A DNA stretch of 5,482 bases from Ga0077536 sp943370145 (GTDB lineage: Bacteria; Pseudomonadota; Gammaproteobacteria; Ga0077536). A model generated the notes under the pieces. That model did not search any database. It was not told the DNA's origin and saw only the letters and a list, made by a program, of their open reading frames with translations. The stretch spans positions 1 to 5,482 of the forward strand of contig CALRPY020000112.1 of assembly GCA_943370145.1 (NCBI GenBank). The letters are read 5' to 3'. The translations under genes and the position numbers were made by a program. How positions within the stretch are numbered: the first letter of the stretch is position 1; every line of letters begins with the position of its first letter. Shown one piece after another: positions 1 to 4,308 of this stretch.

Positions 1-185
1 CAACCGCAACCGAGGTCGCCGACGCGCGGCACGACGCGCCCGCCGCGCAGGTGAGCCCGGCGCAGGCGCTGTCCTCGCGTGCGACCGAAGCGGCCCGCGA
101 ACGCCGCGGCGGCTGGCTGCTGGCCCAGGCCTACGCCCTGGAAGATGCGGCTCCGGCCGGCCGGCGCGTCGCCGATCGAGTCTGA
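1..185 (+). CDS. C-terminal fragment of an unrecognised Ala/Arg-rich protein
   Basis: The third reading frame is open from the window edge to a TGA at 183-185 and gives about 60 residues. I take it as coding because nearly every third codon base is G or C, and because a hairpin terminator starts two bases after the stop. The fragment is rich in Ala, Arg and Glu, with a stretch reading RRGGWLLAQAYALEDAAP and an Arg/Val-containing end (RRVADRV). It has no cysteine, no membrane segment and no motif that I can place. The start and most of the protein lie outside the window, so no function is assigned. It probably does not form an operon with the downstream oxidoreductase, given the terminator between them. 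An alternative is that the frame is open by chance in GC-rich DNA. Confidence 0.55.
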   Translation, partial: TATEVADARHDAPAAQVSPAQALSSRATEAARERRGGWLLAQAYALEDAAPAGRRVADRV

Positions 186-187
186 GG

Positions 188-213
188 GCGCCGCGCCCGC
201 GGCGCTTTCGCTT
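188..213 (+). terminator. Hairpin terminator after the first partial gene
   Basis: A perfect 7-bp GC stem, GCGCCGC (188-194) and GCGGCGC (199-205), with a 4-base loop, is followed by TTTCGCTT. It begins directly after the stop at 185, the position expected of a Rho-independent terminator. The T tract is short and interrupted, so termination may be partial. Confidence 0.55.
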
Positions 214-263
214 ATAGTGGCGCGTGCCTGCGACACCTCGCAGCGATATCCCCGGGAGGCCAC

Positions 264-908
264 ATGACGACCCGCATCACCATCGACTTCGTCTCCGACG
301 TGTCCTGCCCCTGGTGCGTGATAGGACTCAAGGCGCTGGAGCAGGCCCTCGCGAACATGACCGAGGAGGTCGACGCCGAGATCCGCTTCCAGCCTTTCGA
401 ACTGAATCCGAAGATGCCGCCCGAAGGCCAGGATCTCGACGAACACCTGTTGCAGAAGTACGGCGCGACGCCCGAGCAGTTCGCCGGCACGCGCCAGGCC
501 ATCCGTGAACGCGGCGAGGAACTGGGCTTCACGTTCCGCATGGATCGGCGCGACCGCATCTACAACACCTTCGATGCGCATCGCTTGCTGCACTGGGCGG
601 AAGCGCAGGGTCGCCAGCTCGAACTGAAGCACGCGCTGTTCCGCGCGTATTTCACCGAGGGCTTGAACCCGGGCGCGCGCGACGTCCTGCTGCAGGCGGC
701 GGAGGACGTCGGTCTAGACACGGCGGAAGCGGCAGCGATTCTCGAGTCCGACGACTATGCCGACGAGGTGCGGGAGCGCCAGCAGTACTATCACTCGCTC
801 GGCATCAACTCGGTGCCCGCGGTGATCGTCAACGAGAAATACCTGATCCAGGGCGGTCAACCGGCGGCGGTATTCGAACAGGCGCTGCGCGAGATCGCGG
901 CGAAATAG
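264..908 (+). CDS. DsbA-family (FrnE-like) thioredoxin-fold oxidoreductase
   Basis: This complete 214-residue protein belongs to the DsbA/FrnE thioredoxin-like family, which catalyses thiol-disulfide exchange. Direct evidence is the redox motif CPWC at residues 15-18 after the first beta strand (ITIDFVSDVS), the only two cysteines in the protein. A helical insert contains NTFDAHRLLHW (101-111), typical of FrnE-type proteins. The cis-proline loop SVPAVIVN has its proline at about residue 185 and is followed by YLIQGGQP. The length is usual for the family. There is no signal peptide or membrane segment, so it should act in the cytoplasm, unlike classical periplasmic DsbA. The ATG at 264 is preceded by GGGAGG at 253-258. 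A TATAGT at 213-218 could be a -10 box, but no convincing -35 is visible. It appears monocistronic. The physiological partner is unknown; related proteins have been linked to oxidative stress and to polyketide tailoring, and nothing here selects between these. Confidence 0.9.
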   Translation: MTTRITIDFVSDVSCPWCVIGLKALEQALANMTEEVDAEIRFQPFELNPKMPPEGQDLDEHLLQKYGATPEQFAGTRQAIRERGEELGFTFRMDRRDRIYNTFDAHRLLHWAEAQGRQLELKHALFRAYFTEGLNPGARDVLLQAAEDVGLDTAEAAAILESDDYADEVRERQQYYHSLGINSVPAVIVNEKYLIQGGQPAAVFEQALREIAAK

Positions 909-978
909 GCGACCCCCCCACCGCGCGGTGTCGACCGTGCGTCTTGGTGCTGGATCGTGGCTTGCCGTGAACGAGGCC

Positions 979-1091
979 TGATCGAGCGGTCGGCTCTCTT
1001 CACCTCTCCCGCCCCGGGAGAGGTCGACGCCGCAGGCGGCGGGTGAGGGCGGCGTCCGTCGGCGCGGCGCCAGTCGGAAACGACCCTGGGC
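979..1091 (-). repeat. Outer, diverged arm of inverted repeat A
   Basis: Read on the minus strand, this continues the conserved 111-base unit at 1092-1202. It keeps scattered similarity to 3605-3717: TTTCCGA(C/T)TG just outside the unit, then a CCTCTCCCG hairpin at a similar distance, then GAAGA and finally GCTCGATCA (minus strand of 979-987; plus strand of 3709-3717). The total span from the inner edge is 224 bases on both sides, although the spacings inside differ by a few bases. The middle is not alignable by eye. With the hairpins listed separately, this accounts for most of the gene-free stretch 909-1220; bases 909-978 hold only a 12-base palindrome, CACCGCGCGGTG. Confidence 0.5.
1002..1024. 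repeat. CCTCTCCCG hairpin (left)
   Basis: ACCTCTCCCG (1002-1011) pairs perfectly with CGGGAGAGGT (1015-1024) around a CCC loop, giving a 10-bp stem. It is followed by a second small hairpin, CGCCGC/GCGGCG at 1028-1041. A hairpin of the same sequence type occurs at 3676-3704 at the mirrored position. Hairpins with a CCTCTCCC...GGGAGAGG core are common intergenic elements in several proteobacterial genomes. There is no T tract that would make this one an obvious terminator. Confidence 0.7.
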
Positions 1092-1126
1092 GAAAAGGTG
1101 TCAGATTTGAAATCTGACACCTTTTC
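1092..1126. terminator. Long AAAAGGTGTCAGATTT palindrome, possible two-way terminator
   Basis: Arms 1092-1108 and 1110-1126 are perfect 17-base complements around a single central G. Each strand therefore forms a hairpin with A-rich 5' and T-rich 3' flanks (CACCTTTTC). It lies downstream of the minus-strand SnoaL-like gene and could end that transcript, and also any transcript from the oxidoreductase side. The T run is only four bases and the stem is not especially GC-rich, so terminator activity is inferred from shape and position only. It could equally be a protein-binding palindrome or part of a mobile repeat. Confidence 0.4.
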
Positions 1127-1202
1127 TCCGGCACCGCCGCCTACCGGAGAGCTTCTTTCATGATGGCGGGTGACGCATGCGCGTCATGACCGTTGGGCTG
1201 AC
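1092..1202 (-). repeat. 111-bp dispersed repeat, copy A (inverted)
   Basis: The minus strand of this segment matches 3494-3604 at 106 of 111 positions without gaps, and all five differences are transitions. In minus-strand order it carries GTCAGCCCAAC, a TGACGC/GCGTCA hairpin with a 4-base loop (1171-1186), the conserved stretch CCGCCATCATGAAAGAAGCT, a TCTCCGG/CCGGAGA hairpin around a GC-rich loop, and finally the long palindrome at 1092-1126. The unit begins 18 bases beyond the stop codon of the SnoaL-like gene and lies in that gene's transcription direction. It encodes no plausible protein. Its hairpin-rich make-up resembles REP/BIME or MITE-type intergenic elements. Confidence 0.85.
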
Positions 1203-1220
1203 AAACGGAAAACCGCGGAC

Positions 1221-1661
1221 TCAGACCCAGATCTCCTCCGTGTGCAGGCGCGTGAGATGGATCTTCTTCAGCTTCCACACGCCGCCTTCCTTCACGTAGT
1301 CCTCGTGATAATGCCCCCAGCCCTTGAACCAGCAGGTCGGGAGGCGCACGTAATCGAACATCGCCCAGATTGCCTTCGCGGTCGTCGCGCTCGTCAGTTC
1401 GATCTCGGGCATGAAGCCCTGGTGCATCGATACCGCGCCCTTCATCAGGCTGCTTACACCCTCGATCAGCGCCGGGCGTCCCTCGCAACCGATGTCCGTC
1501 GGCATGTCCTTGCGCGGACGCGGCGCGCCCTCGTAGAAGGCCGAGATGTCCTCGGTGAAACACGACTTCCATGCTTCCCATTGCTGGGTGTCCATCAGGC
1601 GGAAATAGCGCGACTTCAGTTGGCGGATGTCTTCGAGATCCTGCAGGGTCTGCATGTCCAT
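1221..1661 (-). CDS. SnoaL-like / NTF2-fold protein
   Basis: This complete 146-residue protein fits the NTF2/SnoaL-like superfamily, small alpha+beta cone-shaped proteins that act as isomerases, dehydratases, cyclases or ring-hydroxylase subunits. The N-terminal helix pattern LEDIRQLKSRYFRLMDTQQWEAW (residues 9-31) is typical of the SnoaL_4 type, followed by CFTEDISAFYEG. Next comes the G-R-x-A-L-I-E strand-helix turn (61-67), H80 within MHQGFMPEIELTS, a beta strand KAIWAMFDYV, and the closing strands GHYHEDYVKEGGVWKLKKIHLTRL (116-139). His80, His117 and His119 would face the cavity in related folds, but the catalytic residues are not certain. I chose the ATG at 1661 because GAGGAG lies five bases upstream of it. 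The frame runs open to 1985, but that extension is antisense to the monooxygenase and lacks family character. The gene is transcribed divergently from the monooxygenase across 184 bases, suggesting shared regulation and possibly a shared substrate. The specific reaction is unknown. Confidence 0.85.
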   Translation of the reverse strand: MDMQTLQDLEDIRQLKSRYFRLMDTQQWEAWKSCFTEDISAFYEGAPRPRKDMPTDIGCEGRPALIEGVSSLMKGAVSMHQGFMPEIELTSATTAKAIWAMFDYVRLPTCWFKGWGHYHEDYVKEGGVWKLKKIHLTRLHTEEIWV

Positions 1662-1845
1662 CGTGGCTCCTCGTGCTCGTTGTTGCAGAGGGGATTCCTC
1701 TGTTTGGGGTAAACGCCGACGCGTTTCACGGACGAACAGCATAGATCCTTCGCCGGGGATTTGCGCCAGCGTCGCGCGCTCGCTACGCTCGGGCGACGAC
1801 GTGCAGCCAGCACGCAGACAAAACGACTGGAACGAGGAGCTACCC
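1662..1845. promoter_or_regulatory. Divergent control region with two dyads
   Basis: These 184 bases separate the start codons of two divergent genes and must hold both promoters. Two dyad symmetries are visible: CAGAGG (1686-1691) and CCTCTG (1697-1702) around GGATT, and AAACGC (1711-1716) and GCGTTT (1721-1726) around CGAC. They lie close together, nearer the SnoaL-like gene, and could be operator half-sites. The ribosome binding sites are GAGGAG on each side: plus strand 1834-1839 for the monooxygenase, and the minus strand just upstream of 1661. I see no convincing -35/-10 pair in either direction. No regulator gene lies nearby. Confidence 0.45.
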
Positions 1846-3315
1846 ATGGTCAACGAGAACATCGAGCGACATCGAGTCGTCATCATCGGCGCCGGTGGTG
1901 GTGCCATCTGCACGGCCATCAAGCTGAAGGAAGCGGGCATCGACGATTTCGTGATGCTCGAAAAGGCGAGCGGCATCGGCGGCACCTGGTATCACAACAC
2001 CTATCCCGGCGCCGAATGCGACGTGCAGTCGCACCTCTATTCGTTCTCGTTCGAGCCGAAGCTCGACTGGTCGCGCCCGTTCGCGGGCCAGGCCGAGATC
2101 CTGGCGTACTTCAATCACTGCGCCGACAAGTACGGCCTGCGCCCGCACATCCGCCTGAACACGACGGTGGAATCCGCGACGTGGCAGGACGACAAGGGCG
2201 CGTGGCGAGTGGTCACCGCCGACGGGCAGGTGTTGGAAGCCGATGCGGTCGTCAGCGCCCAGGGCATGTTCAACGAACTCGTGTGGCCGCAGATTCCCGG
2301 CATCCAGGAATTCAAGGGGACGTGGTTCCACTCCGCGCGCTGGAACCGGGACCACGATCTTTCCGGCGAGCGGGTCGGCGTGATCGGCATCGCGGCGAGC
2401 GCGATCCAGTTCGTGCCGGAACTCGCCAGGAAGGCCGGGATGCTGCACCTCTTCCAGCGCACCGCGAACTGGGTCGTGCCGAAGGGCAATGAACCCTACA
2501 CGGAAGAACAGCTCGCCTATTTCCGCGCGCATCCCGAAGCGGTGAAGAAGAGCCGCGACGACATCTATGCGGTGTGGAACACGCTCGCGACCTTCAGCGA
2601 CAAGGCGAAGATGGCCGAGATCGAGGCCGCCGGCCTCAAGCAGATCGAAGTGGTGAAGGACCCTGAGCTGCGCCGCAAGCTCACGCCGCAGCATCCGTTC
2701 GGCTGCAAGCGCCCGCTGTTCTCGGACGTCTACTACCCGGTGTTCAATCGCGACAACGTCGAACTCGTCACCGACACCATCGAGCGCATCACCGACAAGG
2801 GCATCCTCACCGTCGACGGCAAGCTGCGCGAGGTCGACACGATCGTCTATTCCACGGGCTTCCAGACCACCCGCTACCTGTCCGCGATCAAGGTCACCGG
2901 CCGCGGCGGTCTCGACATCAACGACGCGTGGAGCGACGGCGCGCAGGCCTATGTCGGCGTCAGCACGACGGGCTTCCCGAACCTTTTCATGATCTATGGC
3001 CCGAACACGAACCAGGGCTGCATCCTGTTCATGATCGAGCAGCAGGTGAAGTTCATCGTCAACCAGATGAAGCGCATGCGCACCGAGAAGCTGCGTTGGA
3101 TCGACGTCAAGCCGGAAGCGATGAAGGCCTACAACGACCAGATCCAGGCGGACATGAAGAAGATCGACGTCTGGCAGGCGAGCTGCGGCAACGAGTACTA
3201 CTATCGCTCGAAGTCCGGCCGCTTCGTCACGCAGTGGCCGCACTCGATGGACGCCTTCGTGAAGCGCACCGATGGCGTCGATGCGGAAGCCTACGAGGTC
3301 TGCGCCGAAGCCTGA
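1846..3315 (+). CDS. Flavin-dependent (Baeyer-Villiger/FMO-type) monooxygenase
   Basis: This complete 489-residue protein belongs to the FAD- and NADPH-dependent class B monooxygenases, which insert an oxygen atom into ketones (giving esters or lactones) or oxidise heteroatoms. The FAD Rossmann motif is VVIIGAGGGA (G15, G17, then A20 instead of the third Gly). A second family signature, GGTWYHNTYPGAECD, spans residues 45-59. The Baeyer-Villiger fingerprint F-x-G-x-x-x-H-x-x-x-W is at 156-166 (F156, G158, H162, W166), but the next residue is Asn rather than Pro or Asp. The NADPH Rossmann motif is VIGIAASAIQ with Ala183 in place of the second Gly. Then follow FQRTANWVVP (203-212), GCKRP (286-290, whose Arg289 I align with the catalytic Arg of phenylacetone monooxygenase), YSTGF (335-339) and YGPNTN (384-389). 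The ATG at 1846 has GAGGAG six bases upstream; the frame is open further upstream, but that part is not family-like. There is no signal peptide, so it is cytoplasmic. It is divergent from the SnoaL-like gene. The substrate is unknown. Confidence 0.9.
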   Translation: MVNENIERHRVVIIGAGGGAICTAIKLKEAGIDDFVMLEKASGIGGTWYHNTYPGAECDVQSHLYSFSFEPKLDWSRPFAGQAEILAYFNHCADKYGLRPHIRLNTTVESATWQDDKGAWRVVTADGQVLEADAVVSAQGMFNELVWPQIPGIQEFKGTWFHSARWNRDHDLSGERVGVIGIAASAIQFVPELARKAGMLHLFQRTANWVVPKGNEPYTEEQLAYFRAHPEAVKKSRDDIYAVWNTLATFSDKAKMAEIEAAGLKQIEVVKDPELRRKLTPQHPFGCKRPLFSDVYYPVFNRDNVELVTDTIERITDKGILTVDGKLREVDTIVYSTGFQTTRYLSAIKVTGRGGLDINDAWSDGAQAYVGVSTTGFPNLFMIYGPNTNQGCILFMIEQQVKFIVNQMKRMRTEKLRWIDVKPEAMKAYNDQIQADMKKIDVWQASCGNEYYYRSKSGRFVTQWPHSMDAFVKRTDGVDAEAYEVCAEA

Positions 3316-3376
3316 GTCGCGCCGCTCGTCCCCCGAGTTCGCCCGCGCGATCCCGGCTGTCGCGCGGGCCGCAACG

Positions 3377-3411
3377 GCAGCCGACGATGCACCGTCGGCT
3401 GCATTTCTTCT
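3377..3411 (+). terminator. Intrinsic terminator of the monooxygenase gene
   Basis: GCAGCCGACG (3377-3386) and CGTCGGCTGC (3393-3402) form a perfect 10-bp GC-rich stem with a 6-base loop, followed by ATTTCTTCT. It lies 61 bases after the monooxygenase stop. The form is that of a standard Rho-independent terminator and indicates that the lipoprotein and hydrolase genes downstream are transcribed separately. Confidence 0.8.
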
Positions 3412-3479
3412 CCTGCGTCCGGCCTTCACGATAGCCTTTGCAAGCACCGCGCACAGTGGTGGATGTCGGTGCCAGCCCC

Positions 3480-3504
3480 GTTGGGCTCCCTGCGTCAGCC
3501 CAAC
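3480..3504. repeat. GTTGGGCT/AGCCCAAC hairpin at the inner edge of copy B
   Basis: GTTGGGCT (3480-3487) is the exact complement of AGCCCAAC (3497-3504), with a 9-base loop. Its right arm is part of the 111-base repeat copy B, while the left arm is unique to this side. At copy A the same position instead forms a different small hairpin, CCGTT (1190-1194) with AACGG (1204-1208). The pairing potential at this edge is thus kept with a different partner. Confidence 0.6.
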
Positions 3505-3604
3505 AGTCATGACGCGCGTGCGTCATCCGCCATCATGAAAGAAGCTCTCCGGCAGGCGGCGGTGCCGGAGAAAAGGTGTCAGATTTCGAATCTGACACCT
3601 TTTC
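3494..3604 (+). repeat. 111-bp dispersed repeat, copy B
   Basis: This is the plus-strand copy of the unit found inverted at 1092-1202, with 106 of 111 identities. Its hairpins are clearer than in copy A: ATGACGC/GCGTCAT with a GCGT loop (3509-3526), TCTCCGGCA/TGCCGGAGA with a GGCGGCGG loop (3546-3571), and the long palindrome at 3567-3607. It lies downstream of the monooxygenase gene and its terminator, in the same relative orientation that copy A has to the SnoaL-like gene. Together with the terminator and the copies nearby it fills much of the gene-free stretch 3316-3885. Confidence 0.85.
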
Positions 3605-3607
3605 TCC
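3567..3607. terminator. Long palindrome of copy B, possible two-way terminator
   Basis: GGAGAAAAGGTGTCAGATT (3567-3585) and its exact complement (3589-3607) form a 19-bp stem around TCG, with T-rich sequence (CCTTTTCTCC) at the 3' side on either strand. The 5' end of this stem overlaps the preceding TCTCCGGCA/TGCCGGAGA hairpin, so the two structures are mutually exclusive. Since the monooxygenase already has its own terminator, a terminator role here is less needed than at copy A. Confidence 0.4.
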
Positions 3608-3628
3608 CCTCGGATTTTCCGATTGCAG

Positions 3629-3673
3629 GCCCAGCGGTCATGACGTGCGTGCGTCACCCCGCATCATGAAAGA
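3629..3673 (+). repeat. Partial third copy (C) of the repeat
   Basis: These 45 bases match the first part of the 111-base unit (from GCCCAAC through CATCATGAAAGA) at 40 of 45 positions relative to copy A. They sit 24 bases after copy B in the same orientation. The hairpin survives as TGACGT (3641-3646) and GCGTCA (3651-3656) with one T-G pair. The rest of the unit is absent; instead a CCTCTCCCG hairpin follows immediately. Confidence 0.75.
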
Positions 3674-3675
3674 TG

Positions 3676-3704
3676 TTCCCCTCTCCCGGAGCGGGAGAGG
3701 GGAA
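3676..3704. repeat. CCCCTCTCCCG hairpin (right)
   Basis: TTCCCCTCTCCCG (3676-3688) and its exact complement (3692-3704) form a 13-bp perfect stem with a GAG loop. It is the counterpart of the 10-bp hairpin at 1002-1024, at a mirrored position outside the full repeat unit. The stem is GC-rich but ends in AA on the plus strand and has no T tract, so it is not an obvious terminator. Confidence 0.7.
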
Positions 3705-3786
3705 GACTGCTCGATCACGCCCAGCAGCGGTCGGCCCGAACCTGCGCTTTCCGCCAGTTCCGTCGAGGGTCGAAGTGCGGCCGGCA

Positions 3787-3816
3787 TTGACGCGCCGCCG
3801 CCCCGGCGAGGAAAAT
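3787..3816 (+). promoter_or_regulatory. Possible sigma-70 promoter of the lipoprotein gene
   Basis: TTGACG (3787-3792) and GAAAAT (3811-3816) are separated by 18 bases, matching five of six and four of six consensus positions. They lie about 70 bases before the lipoprotein start. In GC-rich DNA such a pair can occur by chance. Bases 3705-3786 and 3817-3876 show nothing else that I can name. Confidence 0.3.
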
Positions 3817-3885
3817 GCGGCATTGCACCAAGGCGCCCGCCCGTGCACCCATCGTCCAATGCGCCTCACCGCGCCCGGAGTGAAC

Positions 3886-4155
3886 ATGCGTTCGTCCATC
3901 CTTTGCGCGCTCGCGCTGAGCGCCACGCTCGCCGGCTGTGCCAGCAACACGATCGTCCCCAATTACGCGACCTCGAATCCGAACATCCAGGTCGGCGGGG
4001 AGCGTCCCGCGAACGTCGGGCCCAACGTCGAAAACGCCGGTTCGTTCTGCCTCGAGGTCACCGAACTGTGGCATGAGGACGGTGAGACGCCGGACGGCCA
4101 GGCGCTGTGGGCGAAGGACACCCAGCGCAAAGTCGTGCCCTGTTCCGAGCCCTGA
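3886..4155 (+). CDS. Small lipoprotein of unknown function
   Basis: This 89-residue protein starts at the ATG at 3886, with GGAG at 3877-3880. The frame is open upstream to 3673, but only this start gives a proper lipoprotein signal: MRSS, then a hydrophobic stretch, then the lipobox LAGC with the lipidated cysteine at residue 18. Residue 19 is Ala, so by the usual sorting rule it should go to the outer membrane, facing the periplasm. The mature part of about 72 residues begins with a low-complexity, Asn/Pro-rich segment (SNTIVPNYATSNPNIQVGG), followed by a compact region with FCLEVTELWHEDG and a KVVPCSEP tail. The two remaining cysteines (55 and 86) could form a disulfide. I do not recognise the family. 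It stands alone between the repeat-rich region and the hydrolase, with 153 bases to the next gene. A GC-rich stem (4161-4168 with 4191-4198) follows its stop but has no T tract. Confidence 0.75.
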   Translation: MRSSILCALALSATLAGCASNTIVPNYATSNPNIQVGGERPANVGPNVENAGSFCLEVTELWHEDGETPDGQALWAKDTQRKVVPCSEP

Positions 4156-4308
4156 GCCGAGGCGCCGCGTTCGCGCCAGCGCGGCGCGCCGCGGCGCCGC
4201 GCCGGCTGGATTTGCTGCTTCGCACCGTTCGCGCGGGGGGCTGCATCCGTCCGTCAGTCGTGGCTTAATCGCAGACCTTCTTCAAGGCCCGACGCCGAGG
4301 TAATCGCG

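Noticed and set aside
1092..1202. CRISPR array or tRNA-like structure in the repeat zones
   Set aside because: There is no series of regularly spaced direct repeats with spacers, and no cloverleaf with anticodon and T-loop sequence could be drawn. The structures are isolated hairpins.
1627..1845. Upstream extension of the monooxygenase frame
   Set aside because: It would overlap the SnoaL-like gene and consists of Arg/Ser-rich, non-conserved residues. The start at 1846 has a strong ribosome binding site and lies eight codons before the FAD-binding strand.
1662..1985. N-terminal extension of the SnoaL-like frame up to 1985
   Set aside because: The added residues are not family-like and are partly antisense to the monooxygenase start. 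The ATG at 1661 has a well-placed GAGGAG and gives the normal family length.
3480..3504. Integron attC site suggested by GTTGGGC and GCCCAAC words near both repeats
   Set aside because: The words match GTTRRRY and RYYYAAC, but in the wrong order for an attC site. No partner word lies 60-130 bases away, the two repeats are inverted rather than direct, and no integrase is present.
1840..3510. Long open frame of about 556 codons on the minus strand opposite the monooxygenase
   Set aside because: Its translation is an Arg/His/Val/Ala/Leu-rich string with no motif, as expected opposite a gene with strong third-position GC bias. The plus strand carries the complete monooxygenase signatures.
979..3717. 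Composite transposon
   Set aside because: The flanking repeats encode no transposase, and I see no target-site duplication at the outer edges (around 970-978 and 3718-3726). Only a repeat bracket can be claimed.
3673..3885. Extension of the lipoprotein frame to 3673
   Set aside because: It would start inside the CCTCTCCCG hairpin and bury the lipoprotein signal peptide in the middle of the protein.
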